Positions 24,818 to 33,626 are shown, counted from the first letter of the stretch. The stretch: 64,000 bases of DNA from Promicromonospora sp. AC04 (GCF_003058225.1 NZ_QBUG01000002.1:310001-374000); one strand, 5' to 3'. Numbers and translations are program-made. Notes: generated from the letters alone by a model not told the origin.

Positions 24818-26458
24818 ATGGCACAGGAAGAAGTCGTCGACGTACTCGTCGCAGGAACAGGCGCGGCCGGGCTCAGCGCGGCTATCGCCGCGGCCGACGC
24901 CGGGGCCAAGGTGCTGGTCGTGGAGTCCGCCGACCGCTGGGGCGGCACTACCATGCGCAGCGGCGGCGGCCTGTGGCTGCCGGTCAACCCGGTGATGCGG
25001 CGCGCCGGGATCGCCGACTCCCGCGAGGAGGCCCTGACGTACCTGCAGGAGGCGATCGGCGACGTCGGCCCCGCCAGCTCGACCGCGCGCCGGGAGGCTT
25101 TCGTCGACACCGTCGACGAGCTCGTCACCGCACTGGAGCGGCACGGGATGCGCTGGTCGGCCGCGAAGAAGTACCCCGACTACTACCCGGAGCGGCCGGG
25201 CGGCAAGATCGGCCGCTCGATCGAGCCCAAGCCGTACGACACGAAGCGGCTCGGCGGCTGGCTCGACAGGTCCCGGGTCAAGGACGGCGTGCCGCTCGCC
25301 GTCCTGAACGACGACTTCTACGAGCTGAACCGGGCCTGGTCCACGGCGTCGGGCTTCGTCCGCGGCGCACGGCTGGTGTTCCGCGTACTGGGCGGCCTGG
25401 TCACCGGCAAGAAGCTGGTCGGCATGGGCGCGGCCCTCGCCTGCTCGCTCATGGAGATCGTGCGGGAGCAGGGCACCGAGGTGCGGCTGGGCACGCCGCT
25501 GGTCGAGCTGCTCGTGGAGGACGGCGCGGTGACCGGCGCCGTCGTCGACTCGCCGCAGGGCCGCCGCACCATCCGCGCGCGGGGCGGCGTCGTCCTGGGC
25601 GCGGGCGGGTTCGCCCACCGGACCGAGTGGCGCCAGAAGCACCACGGCGTCCCCGGGTGGAGCGCGGCCTCCGAGGACGACCAGGGCACGGCCATCGAGG
25701 CCGGGGCCGACGCCGGCGGCGCGCTCGCGCTCATGGACGACGCCTGGTGGGGCGCCGGTGTGGACAACCACGGCGAGGGCATGCACGGCTTCGTGCTGAC
25801 CGAGCGGTCCATGCCCTACTCGATAGTGGTGGACTCCTCGGGTGCCCGGTACGTCAACGAGTCCACGAGCTACATCGACTTCGGCCACGCCATGCTGGAG
25901 CGCGACAAGGAGGTGCCGGCGATCCCGTCCTGGGTGGTGATGGACGTCCGGGCGCGGCGCCGCTACCTCAACACGTCGCTCCTGATGGGCCGCAAGGAGA
26001 ACGTGGCGAACGGCACCCTGGTGTTCGCGGACACGCTCGAGGAGCTGGCCGGCAAGCTCGGCCTGGACCCCGCCACGTTCCGCGACACGGTCCAGCGGTT
26101 CAACGGGTTCGCCCGCACCGGAAAGGACCTCGACTTCGGCCGCGGCGACTCCGCCTACGACCGCTACTACGCCGACCCCACCGTGCGGCCCAACCCGAAC
26201 CTCGCGCCCATCGAGCGCGGCCCGTTCTCGGCGCTCCGGATCGTGCCCGGCGACCTCGGTACCAAGGGCGGGCTGCTCACCGACGAGCACGCGCGCGTCC
26301 TGCGCGAGGACGGCACCGCGATCCCGGGCCTGTACGCGGCGGGCAACACGACGGCGTCGGTCATGGGGCGCACGTATCCCGGCCCGGGCTCGACGATCGG
26401 CCCGGCGGCGGTGTTCGGCTGGATCGGCGGCGTTCACGCGGCGGGCCGCCGCGGCTAG
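24818..26458 (+). CDS. kstD: FAD-dependent 3-ketosteroid 1-dehydrogenase-like protein
   Basis: A 546-residue flavoprotein of the KstD family, which introduces a C1-C2 double bond in 3-ketosteroids with FAD. Family markers appear in order: GTGAAGLSAAIAAADAG (FAD, about 14-30), TTMRSGGGLWLP (about 44), PDYYPERPGGKIGRSIEPKP (about 125), LMDDAWWG (about 307), and YPGPGSTIGPA near the C-terminus. The start at 24818 has GGAGGGA 7 bases upstream. A TetR gene and an SDR follow, forming a plausible steroid or cyclic-ketone module. No other sterol-catabolism genes are present, so the true substrate may be another cyclic ketone. A hairpin follows. Confidence 0.87.
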   Translation: MAQEEVVDVLVAGTGAAGLSAAIAAADAGAKVLVVESADRWGGTTMRSGGGLWLPVNPVMRRAGIADSREEALTYLQEAIGDVGPASSTARREAFVDTVDELVTALERHGMRWSAAKKYPDYYPERPGGKIGRSIEPKPYDTKRLGGWLDRSRVKDGVPLAVLNDDFYELNRAWSTASGFVRGARLVFRVLGGLVTGKKLVGMGAALACSLMEIVREQGTEVRLGTPLVELLVEDGAVTGAVVDSPQGRRTIRARGGVVLGAGGFAHRTEWRQKHHGVPGWSAASEDDQGTAIEAGADAGGALALMDDAWWGAGVDNHGEGMHGFVLTERSMPYSIVVDSSGARYVNESTSYIDFGHAMLERDKEVPAIPSWVVMDVRARRRYLNTSLLMGRKENVANGTLVFADTLEELAGKLGLDPATFRDTVQRFNGFARTGKDLDFGRGDSAYDRYYADPTVRPNPNLAPIERGPFSALRIVPGDLGTKGGLLTDEHARVLREDGTAIPGLYAAGNTTASVMGRTYPGPGSTIGPAAVFGWIGGVHAAGRRG

Positions 26459-26483
26459 GGGCAGCCTGACGAACTGTCGGTGC

Positions 26484-26539
26484 CGAACGTAGGCGCGGTC
26501 GCTCTATGAGCCCTGATCGAGCGACCATGCCTACGTTCG
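26484..26539. terminator. Bidirectional hairpin between convergent genes
   Basis: Arms 26484-26504 and 26519-26539 pair at 19 of 21 positions. It lies between the stops of the KstD-like and TetR genes. Confidence 0.65.
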
Positions 26540-26554
26540 ACGCCAGGCGTCCGG

Positions 26555-27181
26555 CTAAGCGGTGCGCGGCGCGGGCGGGATGCGGACCTCTATGCCCAGG
26601 AGCTCCCAGCTGCGGGTCGCCTTGCGTACCCGGTCGGCCTCCCCGGCCTGCGACAGCCCGCCGGCCACCATCGCCACCGCGAGCAGCAGGTCGTCCGGCG
26701 TCGTCCCGGCCGGGACCTCGCCCGCCGCGATCGCGCCCGCGAGCCGTGTCCCCAGCGCGACGGCGACCCGCTCGCCCTGGGCGACCACGCGCCCGTCGGG
26801 CACACCCGAGCGGACCAGGTCCACGAACCCGACCGAGTCGACGGCGTGCCGCGTGACCAGCCCGAGCAGGTCGGGTAGCTCGACGCCGGGGGTCGCGGCG
26901 AGCTCCTCGACCGCGACGACCTGCTCCTCGAAGACCGCGACCACGAGGTCCAGCCGGTCCGGGAAGTGCCGGTAGAGGCTGCCCTGCCCGACGCCCGCGC
27001 GCTTGGCCACCGCGCTCAGCGGCGCGCCGGTCCCGACGGACCCGAAGACCTCGCGGGCGGCCTCGAGCAGGGCCGCGCGGTTGCCCGCCGCGGCACGGGG
27101 ACCGAGGTTCGGCGCTCCCCCGCGACGCGCTGGAGTGCGGGGAACGTCACCGCGTCGAGGGTCGCGCAGAACACCGGTCAT
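26555..27181 (-). CDS. TetR/AcrR-family transcriptional repressor
   Basis: A 208-residue regulator. After a basic tail of about 30 residues comes the helix-turn-helix: NRAALLEAAREVFG, then APLSAVAKRAGVGQGSLYRHFPDR (about 33-76), a standard TetR DNA-binding domain with the GSLYRHF recognition helix. The remaining alpha-helical ligand domain is unassigned. It is divergent from the SDR gene and the 60-base gap contains a perfect 22-bp palindrome, so it most likely represses itself and the SDR, and perhaps the KstD-like gene. TAGGAT ends 6 bases before the ATG, so its transcript is probably leaderless. The inducer is unknown. Confidence 0.92.
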   Translation of the reverse strand: MTGVLRDPRRGDVPRTPARRGGAPNLGPRAAAGNRAALLEAAREVFGSVGTGAPLSAVAKRAGVGQGSLYRHFPDRLDLVVAVFEEQVVAVEELAATPGVELPDLLGLVTRHAVDSVGFVDLVRSGVPDGRVVAQGERVAVALGTRLAGAIAAGEVPAGTTPDDLLLAVAMVAGGLSQAGEADRVRKATRSWELLGIEVRIPPAPRTA

Positions 27182-27195
27182 GGGGCTATCCTAGA

Positions 27196-27217
27196 TACCG
27201 GACAGCGCTGTCCGGTA
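27196..27217. promoter_or_regulatory. Perfect 22-bp TetR operator
   Basis: TACCGGACAGC is followed at once by its exact reverse complement. It sits in the divergent gap between the TetR and SDR genes and abuts the -10 box of the TetR gene, so binding would block both promoters. Confidence 0.8.
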
Positions 27218-27241
27218 CCCACCCCGTCCCAGGAGCACACC

Positions 27242-28267
27242 ATGGCACTGACCGTTCACTCCACCGTCGGCGAGTGGCTCGACCACCCCGTCGGCGGCCG
27301 GATCCTCTCCGGCTTCCTCGCGCAGGGCGGGGCAACGCCGGACTCGCTCGCCCCCGCCCGAGGCCTGCCGCTCGGACAGCTCGTCGCACTGTCCGGCGGC
27401 AAGTTCCCCGCCGAGGCGCTCGACGGGCTGATCGCCGCGTACCGGGAGGCCGCGCCCGAGGAGGCCGCCCAGGCGGACGCCGAGGGCGAGCAGCCGACCG
27501 GCTGGGTCGAGGAGATCACTCCCGGCCGCTTCGCCGGCCAGACCGTCATCGTCACCGGCGCGGCCTCCGGCATCGGCCGAGCCGTCGCGTCCCGCGTGGC
27601 GCGTGAGGGCGGGCGCGTGATCGCCGCCGACATCTCCAAGGAGAAGCTCGACGAGCTCGCCGCCGCCCTGACCGGCCTCGGGGCAGACATCGTCACCGTC
27701 GCCGGCGACATCTCCGACCAGGACGACGTCGCCCGGATCGTCCTCGCCGCGGGCGACCGCGTGGACGCGCTGGCCAACGTCGCCGGGATCATGGACGACA
27801 TGTCCGCGATCCACGAGGTCAGCGACACCATCTGGGAGCGGGTGCTGCGCGTGAACCTCGAGGGCACCATGCGGCTCACCCGCGCCGTCGTGCCGAGCAT
27901 GCTCGAGGCGAAGGAGGGGCGCATCGTCAACGTCGCCTCCGAGGCCGGGCTGCGCGGCTCGGCCGCCGGCGTCGCCTACACCGCGTCGAAGCACGCGGTG
28001 GTCGGCCTGACCAAGTCGAACGCCGTGATGTACGCAAAGAGCGGCATCCGGACCAACGCCGTGGCGCCCGGCGGCGTCGCCACCGGCATCCCCGTGCCCG
28101 GCCAGGCCGAGTTCGGTGCGCAGGTACTGCGCCCGTACCAGGGCAACATCCCGAGCCTGGCCACGGCGGAGGGGCTCGCCGCCTCGATCACCTTCCTCCT
28201 GTCGAAGGACTCGGTGAACCTCAACGGCGCGATCATCGCCTCGGACGGCGGCTGGTCCGCCGTCTGA
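27242..28267 (+). CDS. SDR-family oxidoreductase with an extra N-terminal domain
   Basis: A 341-residue NAD(P)-dependent oxidoreductase. The SDR core begins near residue 98: cofactor loop TGAASGIGRA, NVAGIM in place of NNAG, the catalytic Ser in NVASEAG and YTASK with Tyr and Lys. About 95 residues precede it, including STVGEWLDHPVGGRILSGFL and LPLGQLVALSGGKFP, which are not part of the SDR fold; I do not recognise this domain. The start at 27242 has AGGAG 6 bases upstream. Divergent from the TetR repressor with a perfect operator between them. Substrate unknown; the KstD neighbour makes a hydroxysteroid or cyclic alcohol plausible. Confidence 0.9.
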   Translation: MALTVHSTVGEWLDHPVGGRILSGFLAQGGATPDSLAPARGLPLGQLVALSGGKFPAEALDGLIAAYREAAPEEAAQADAEGEQPTGWVEEITPGRFAGQTVIVTGAASGIGRAVASRVAREGGRVIAADISKEKLDELAAALTGLGADIVTVAGDISDQDDVARIVLAAGDRVDALANVAGIMDDMSAIHEVSDTIWERVLRVNLEGTMRLTRAVVPSMLEAKEGRIVNVASEAGLRGSAAGVAYTASKHAVVGLTKSNAVMYAKSGIRTNAVAPGGVATGIPVPGQAEFGAQVLRPYQGNIPSLATAEGLAASITFLLSKDSVNLNGAIIASDGGWSAV

Positions 28268-28277
28268 CCGTCCGCCC

Positions 28278-29597
28278 TCAGGTGGCCGACGGCGCCCCCG
28301 CCGTCGGCCACTCGACGACGTCGGCCTCCCAGGTGTCGGGAAGGCCGATGCGCCAGAGCGGCCGCACCAGGAACAGTGCGAGGAACAGCAAGGTCCAGAC
28401 GGCGGAGAACACCCACATCGCGGCGCCGATCCCCAGGTTCGCGAGCAGCAGGCTACCCACGAGCGGCGCGGTGGGCAGGGCCACCAGACCGGTGAGCCCC
28501 ACAGTCGCGGACATCCGGCCCTGCATGTGCCCCGGGGTGATCGCTGTTACGTAGGAGAGCAGCCCGGCGTTGAGCGCGGGGGCGAAGAGCATCATCCCGG
28601 CCAGCGCCGCGACGAAGCCCCAGAACGTCGGGAAGAGTGCCATCGCCACGACGGCCACCCCGGAGACCCCGAGTGCCATGACCGTCAGAGCGCCCACGCG
28701 AACCCTCTTGATGAGCATGCCCGCGAGGACCGACCCCGTCAGCACCCCCACCCCGACCGCGGTGTTGATGAGGCCGATGAGCACCGGGGTCGTGCCAATG
28801 CTCACCAGGTGCAGGTTGATTGCCACCATCATGCCGTTGAGCACGATGTTGACCAGCATGAACACCCAGATCATCGTGCGCAGCAGCGGCAGGCTGAAGA
28901 CGTAGCGCAGCCCCTCCTTGAGGGACGCGAGCGGATGTTCCGCCCTCGCTGCCACGAGATCACCATTGAGCGGCTCCCGCACCAGGGACGTGGCCACGAC
29001 CGACACCAGCCGCCCCGCCGCGGACACGACAAACGGCAGCACGGCACTCATGCCGTAGAGCAGTCCGCCGATCGGCCCCTGGAGCAGGGTGGCCGCGGCA
29101 TCGCGTCCCTGCGCCACGGACATCGCCTGCCCCAGCTGCTCCTTGGGCACCACGGCGTGCAGGGCGGCCGTCCCGGCCGGGTCCATGAGCGAGCCCACCA
29201 TGGACGACACGAACAGCGCGGCGGCCAGGTGCGGCGCGGTGATCGAGAGTCCGTCGACCAGCCCCGCGACCACCACGCTGAGCCAGGCGAGCGCCGCGAC
29301 GGTGCTGCCGGTCATGATGAGCCGGCGGCGGTCCACCCGGTCCACGATCACACCGGCCGGCAGTGTCATGAGTACCGATCCGAGCTGGCCGACGAACGAG
29401 ATCACACCCGCCTGCACGACCGACCCCGTGATCCCGTAGGCGGCCAGGGGAACGGCGAAGGCACCGACCGCGGCGCCGACGTCCTCTGCCGTCGCCCCGG
29501 TCAGCAGCAGGCGGTAGGACCGGTTCTTCCAGAGCCCCGTCACCGCCGTCGTGGGAGCCTCGCCAGTCGCCTGATCCGTCGTCTCGTCGGTCGTCAT
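28278..29597 (-). CDS. MFS exporter, MFS_3/EntS-like, paralogue 1
   Basis: A 439-residue transporter with about 12 hydrophobic segments. The start of the family fold is visible in GLWKNRSYRLLLTGATAEDVG and the motif-A equivalent VDRVDRRRL (about 86-94). It resembles the second exporter at 30394: both carry FAVPL, TGSV-QAG, LPAGV and DRV-RR in the same order. The divergent ArsR-like gene 82 bases away and the operator cluster between them suggest ligand-controlled expression. TAGGGT ends 6 bases before the ATG (leaderless). Cargo unknown; the family includes macrolide and siderophore exporters. Confidence 0.92.
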   Translation of the reverse strand: MTTDETTDQATGEAPTTAVTGLWKNRSYRLLLTGATAEDVGAAVGAFAVPLAAYGITGSVVQAGVISFVGQLGSVLMTLPAGVIVDRVDRRRLIMTGSTVAALAWLSVVVAGLVDGLSITAPHLAAALFVSSMVGSLMDPAGTAALHAVVPKEQLGQAMSVAQGRDAAATLLQGPIGGLLYGMSAVLPFVVSAAGRLVSVVATSLVREPLNGDLVAARAEHPLASLKEGLRYVFSLPLLRTMIWVFMLVNIVLNGMMVAINLHLVSIGTTPVLIGLINTAVGVGVLTGSVLAGMLIKRVRVGALTVMALGVSGVAVVAMALFPTFWGFVAALAGMMLFAPALNAGLLSYVTAITPGHMQGRMSATVGLTGLVALPTAPLVGSLLLANLGIGAAMWVFSAVWTLLFLALFLVRPLWRIGLPDTWEADVVEWPTAGAPSAT

Positions 29598-29611
29598 GGC
29601 GTCACCCTAGA

Positions 29612-29661
29612 TTCCGCAACCACTGTTGCGCAATAACAGTTGCGCATCTTCTCTTGCGGAA
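29612..29661. promoter_or_regulatory. Operator cluster between the MFS and ArsR-like genes
   Basis: TTCCGCAA (29612-29619) and TTGCGGAA (29654-29661) are inverse copies. Between them lie the palindrome 29615-29630 (CGCAAC and GTTGCG arms) and a direct repeat GTTGCGCA at 29625-29632 and 29639-29646. The repeated TTGCG half-sites suit binding by the dimeric ArsR-type regulator encoded next door. Confidence 0.65.
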
Positions 29662-29679
29662 TATTGCTAACCTGGAGCG

Positions 29680-30258
29680 ATGGCATCGAAGGAGCCCCTC
29701 CGGATCACCGAGCCGGAGACCATGCGGGCGCTGGCACACCCGCTGCGGCAGCGGATCATGGTCGAGCTCAACGTTCGGGAGCACGCCCGCGCGGCCGACC
29801 TCGCCAGGTCGCTAGGGGAGCCGGCGAACTCGATCAGCTTCCACCTGCGGGTGCTCGCGAAGCACCACTTCATCGAGGAGGCGCCGGACCTCGCGCGGGA
29901 CAAGCGTGACCGGGTGTGGCGGCCGCTCGTCGAGCGCTTTCTCGTCGAGGGCAACGTCGGGTTCGAGGAGCAGATGATCGACCCGCACCTGCGCTGGATG
30001 CGTGGCATGTTCCTCCGGGACCGCGATGCGCCGGGGGACAAGGACGACTTCAACCAGGGCACGGCGAGCGGCGCGTTCTTCACGCGCGACGAAGCCGAGG
30101 AGATGACGGCGGAGGTCTTCGCCGTGATGGAGAAGTGGTGGGACAAGACCGGCGCCGCCAAACGTGCCGACCCCGACGACCCGGAGCGGAAGTACTACCA
30201 GATCCTGTTCGCCGTCGGCCCGCGCGACCTGGCGGCCGAACCGGCGTCGAAGGGCTGA
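29680..30258 (+). CDS. ArsR-like helix-turn-helix transcriptional regulator
   Basis: A 192-residue regulator with an N-terminal winged helix (about 10-75): ETMRALAHPLRQRIMVELN, then RAADLARSLGEPANSISFHLRVLAKHHFIEE, which is the ArsR/HTH_20 pattern. No metal-binding Cys cluster is visible, so it probably senses an organic ligand or cell state. The rest is helical with no recognised domain. It is divergent from MFS paralogue 1 with an operator cluster between, and MFS paralogue 2 lies convergently downstream. TAACCT ends 6 bases before the ATG and GGAG lies in between, so both leaderless and normal initiation are possible. Confidence 0.9.
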   Translation: MASKEPLRITEPETMRALAHPLRQRIMVELNVREHARAADLARSLGEPANSISFHLRVLAKHHFIEEAPDLARDKRDRVWRPLVERFLVEGNVGFEEQMIDPHLRWMRGMFLRDRDAPGDKDDFNQGTASGAFFTRDEAEEMTAEVFAVMEKWWDKTGAAKRADPDDPERKYYQILFAVGPRDLAAEPASKG

Positions 30259-30301
30259 GGCCGACGACGTCCGGCCGCCACACTCCACGGGGCGACTGCA
30301 G

Positions 30302-30362
30302 GTCTGCGGGGTGTGTTGCTCTACGTAGACGATGTCTACTGAGAGCAACGCACCCCGCAGAC
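30302..30362. terminator. Bidirectional hairpin between convergent genes
   Basis: Arms 30302-30322 and 30342-30362 pair with one G-U position over 21, and an inner hairpin (GTAGAC 30325-30330 with GTCTAC 30334-30339) fills the loop. It lies between the ArsR-like and MFS stops. Confidence 0.7.
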
Positions 30363-30393
30363 GTGGGTCCTACCCAAGGCCTCGGTGCGAGCG

Positions 30394-31689
30394 CTACTCC
30401 AGGGCGTCGGCCGCCCAGGTGTCCGGCTTGCCGATCCGCATCAGGGGCCGCACGAAGCAGAGGGCGACCAGCACGCACGCCATGCCTGCCACCATCACCC
30501 ACAGCGTGGTGCCGATGCCGTAGCCCTCCAGGAGCGCGCTGCCCAGGACGGGGGCGGCCGGCGCGGCGATCAGCCCCGTCAGTCCGAGCAGCGACATCGC
30601 CCGGCCCATCATCCGGTCCGGGATGATCACCGTGAGATAGCCCGTGAAGCCCGCGTTGAGCGCCGGGTAGAGGAACACGCCGGCCGCCAGCATCGAGACG
30701 AACACCCAGTACGTCGGCGCGAGCGCCATGACGACCAGCGCGACGACGAGCAGGCCGATGGTCAGGACCCCGAAGCGGCCCACGCGCGAGCGCTGCACGA
30801 TCGGCCCGGCGACGATCGCGCCCGCCAGCATGCTGACGCCGGCGCACGCGTCCACCAGGCCGATGAGCCGCGGGTCGGTGCCGGTGCGCACCAGCTCCAG
30901 GTTGATCGCGACGATCAGCGCGATCGAGGTGAGGTTCAGCAGCGTGATCAGCACGAGCACCGCCCGGAACAGCTGTACGGCGCCCACGAAGCGCAGGCCG
31001 TCGCGCAGGTCGGCCAGCGGGTGCGTCTGCCCGGTCCGCTCGCCGTTGAGCGGCTTGCGCACGAACGAGATCGCCACCACCTCGATCGCGTGCCCCACCA
31101 CGGACGCCACGAACGGCACGACGTGCGCCATGCCGTACAGGAACCCGCCGACGGGGCCCGCGAACAGAGCCACCGCCGCCATCCGCCCCTGGTTTACGGC
31201 CATCGCGTTCGCCATCTGGGCAGCGGGGACGACGGCGCGCAGCGCGCCGCCCGACGCCGGGTTCACGAACGCGCTCACCATCGAGGAGCCGAAGAGCACC
31301 ACCGCCAGGTGCCAGGCGCTGAGCGCCCCCGTCAGCCCGGCCGCGACGACGGTCGCCCACAGCGCCGTGCCCGTCGCGGCGGCGACCAGCAGGAGCAGAC
31401 GGCGGTTGACCCGGTCCGCGACGACTCCGGCGGGCAGCGTGGCGAGCAGCGCACCGGCCTGACCGACGCCGCTGATCAGACCCGCCTGCCCCACCGAGCC
31501 CGTGACCTCGAACGCCAGGAGCGGCACCGCGAACGTGCCGACGCCGGCGCCGATCGCCTGCGAGAACCGCCCGGTCGTCAGCAGCAGGTAGGCGCTGTTA
31601 CGCCGGAGCGGGACGTCCGGCGTCGGCGCGGTCCCTGCTCCCGGTGTCGCAGCGGTCGGAGTATCTACGGTCGGCGTCTCGGCGGTCAC
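30394..31689 (-). CDS. MFS exporter, MFS_3/EntS-like, paralogue 2
   Basis: A 431-residue, 12-helix exporter related to the one at 28278. A Thr/Pro/Ala-rich tail (about 1-28) precedes the first helix; ADRVNRRLLL (about 87-96) is the motif-A loop. The shared order FAVPLLAFEVTGSVGQAGLIS, LPAGVVADR and VRPLMRIGKPDTW indicates a duplication around the regulator. The GTG at 31689 is chosen over an upstream TTG because TACGTT ends 7 bases before it, fitting a leaderless start. It has its own promoter, so control by the ArsR-like protein is not shown by the sequence. Cargo unknown. Confidence 0.9.
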   Translation of the reverse strand: MTAETPTVDTPTAATPGAGTAPTPDVPLRRNSAYLLLTTGRFSQAIGAGVGTFAVPLLAFEVTGSVGQAGLISGVGQAGALLATLPAGVVADRVNRRLLLLVAAATGTALWATVVAAGLTGALSAWHLAVVLFGSSMVSAFVNPASGGALRAVVPAAQMANAMAVNQGRMAAVALFAGPVGGFLYGMAHVVPFVASVVGHAIEVVAISFVRKPLNGERTGQTHPLADLRDGLRFVGAVQLFRAVLVLITLLNLTSIALIVAINLELVRTGTDPRLIGLVDACAGVSMLAGAIVAGPIVQRSRVGRFGVLTIGLLVVALVVMALAPTYWVFVSMLAAGVFLYPALNAGFTGYLTVIIPDRMMGRAMSLLGLTGLIAAPAAPVLGSALLEGYGIGTTLWVMVAGMACVLVALCFVRPLMRIGKPDTWAADALE

Positions 31690-31758
31690 GCGGCACAACG
31701 TAGCGGTCAGGCGTGTCGTGTGGGTGAAATGTCCGCAACCACGCGGGCGGGTCGGTCT

Positions 31759-33507
31759 CTACGAACCGACCGTCGGGAGGTAGTAGAGGCCGGCGCCGCG
31801 ACGATTCGGCCGCGACGGCTCGATCAGCCCTTGATCTTCGAGGCTCCTGAGGAGCCGGCCCATGTTGGTCGGATGCGCACTCAGGAGCGATCCCAGCTCT
31901 GTCGAGCTGATGCGGCCCCGGGCACGGACGTAGCTCAGCGCTACCGATTCCCGACGTGGCCTGGCACGCCGCGGCGCGCGCGATCCGTACCCGCTGTCGA
32001 GCGCCTTGCGCGCACCCTCAGCCAAGGCCCAGGCCTCGGACATGCCGTCGGGGACGCCGTCCACGGGAGCGATCACCGCTGAGCCCGCGACAGTCAACCC
32101 AAGGAGCTCCTCAACCACGGGTAGAGCCTCCCCCTCCGACACCTGAAGCGACGTGGCGAGTGTTGCCAGGTCGACCCATCCCCACCGGGTCAAGAGGTCG
32201 AGTGCCATCAGGCGTCGCAGGTTGCGTGGGGTACCTGGGTCACTGAACGCGGCGAGCCACGTCATCCAGCCCTCGTCGACCGTCTCGGCGATCAGCGAGA
32301 CAACCACTGTCGGCGACGGTGTCTCCGTGATCTCGGGTCGCGGATAACCAAGGCGAAGCATGTCAGTGACCATGCGGTCGACACCGATTCCCTCCCGCTC
32401 GGCCACGCGGATGGCCGCGAGCAGCTCAGTCAGTGCGGTATTCCTGGACCGGGAGGGGTGATTGATGATGTTGTCCGAAGTGACGCCGCCGAAGAACGCT
32501 CCAGGGCTCGTCACCTTGAGGCCGTTTCCCAGGTGCTCCACGACCGTGAGGTCATCGACTCCCCACTCCCGGTGTGCCACACCGTTCACCACCGCCTCAC
32601 GCAGTGTCCGCTCGGGGATCCGGCGCGTCTGCCCGATGGCGAGCCCCTGACTCACGTGGACCATCGGATTGTGGGCGCGCGCGGTGCTGAAGACCGCCTG
32701 CAGCTCCTCGACCAGCGAGAGTCCCGCGTCACGGACCCGGTCCGTGCTGTCCGCTCCGGCCCGGTCGCGCCGGATGTAGTCGATCGCTGGAATGCCCCTT
32801 CCGACGAAGACAAGGAACGCCGCGTTCGTGAGATACCCGTCTCCGGTCACGGCGTTGAGGCGACGAAGGAGGTCAGGCGTCGCCGCCTCGGCGAGGTCGT
32901 TCGCGCTCGAGTCGACCGACTCACGCAAGAAGGTCCGTACGATCTCCACCGCCGTAGGACGTGCCGACTCACTCGGCACGTTGCTCGGCTGTGCGGACCA
33001 ATCGACCAGGAGCCCATGCGCGCGGCGCTCATGCCACGTTGCCGCGTCGATCTCGACGCACCGGTCTGCCACCCGCCAGCTGATCCGGTCGTTCCATCGA
33101 ACAGGCTCGATCGCTTCCACGACCCGCACCGCGAGAAGTCGCGATCCCCGGACGAAGACGTCTCTCACGTCGACGGTGATCCGCCGCTGCGTCAGCTCGA
33201 AGATGCGGGCGCGCAGCCACTCCGGGTCGAGCTGGGTCCCGATGAGCGTGGAGTCGTCCGCGACGCCGACAAGCAGTGCCCCACCACCAGGAGTGTTCGC
33301 CATACAGGCGCACTCTCCCGCCAGCGCTCGCGCCGCCACGTCGTTGCGCGCCGACCCAGGCAGAACGACACCGCCCGGACCACGTCGACCCGCCTCTTCC
33401 TTGAGATCCAGCCGCTGATGCTCGACCACCGCGCCGCCGTCCGCCAGAATCGCCAGCGCGTCCTGCAGTGCCTCCACCACGGGATCCGGACCATAAAGTG
33501 TTGCCAT
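31759..33507 (-). CDS. AlbA_2/Schlafen-type ATP-binding regulator (DUF5635-like)
   Basis: A 582-residue protein. The AlbA_2 (Schlafen-like) domain (about 25-160) shows HQRLDLKEEAG and GGGALLVGVADDSTLIGT. A central GHKL-like or RecG-C-type region (about 270-400) contains RTLREAVVNGVAHREW and HLGNGLKVTSPG. The C-terminus (about 510-582) is a winged helix: ESVALSYVRARGRISSTELG, then MGRLLRSLEDQGLI. Such proteins are usually DNA-binding regulators and occur on defence and mobile loci, but no partner is encoded here. An A+T-rich palindrome lies 20 bases upstream, probably its operator. TAGGCT ends 6 bases before the ATG (leaderless). Role uncertain. Confidence 0.85.
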   Translation of the reverse strand: MATLYGPDPVVEALQDALAILADGGAVVEHQRLDLKEEAGRRGPGGVVLPGSARNDVAARALAGECACMANTPGGGALLVGVADDSTLIGTQLDPEWLRARIFELTQRRITVDVRDVFVRGSRLLAVRVVEAIEPVRWNDRISWRVADRCVEIDAATWHERRAHGLLVDWSAQPSNVPSESARPTAVEIVRTFLRESVDSSANDLAEAATPDLLRRLNAVTGDGYLTNAAFLVFVGRGIPAIDYIRRDRAGADSTDRVRDAGLSLVEELQAVFSTARAHNPMVHVSQGLAIGQTRRIPERTLREAVVNGVAHREWGVDDLTVVEHLGNGLKVTSPGAFFGGVTSDNIINHPSRSRNTALTELLAAIRVAEREGIGVDRMVTDMLRLGYPRPEITETPSPTVVVSLIAETVDEGWMTWLAAFSDPGTPRNLRRLMALDLLTRWGWVDLATLATSLQVSEGEALPVVEELLGLTVAGSAVIAPVDGVPDGMSEAWALAEGARKALDSGYGSRAPRRARPRRESVALSYVRARGRISSTELGSLLSAHPTNMGRLLRSLEDQGLIEPSRPNRRGAGLYYLPTVGS

Positions 33508-33526
33508 GGTGCGAGCCTACGCCCGC

Positions 33527-33556
33527 GGTACAATTTATTCCCGAATTAATTGTACC
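33527..33556. promoter_or_regulatory. A+T-rich palindrome upstream of the AlbA_2 gene
   Basis: GGTACAATT (33527-33535) and AATTGTACC (33548-33556) are exact inverse copies around a 12-base A+T-rich spacer. Its base composition contrasts sharply with the window. Its position suggests an autoregulatory operator. Confidence 0.6.
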
Positions 33557-33626
33557 TGGAGCCTCCGAGCGCACCGGACGACACATTCCGGGACGTCGGC
33601 GTACCGTCGCGCCTTACGCCAGGAGC

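Noticed and set aside
31759-33507. A complete defence system around the AlbA_2 gene
   Set aside because: No nuclease, helicase or other effector is adjacent; the neighbours are an MFS exporter and purN.
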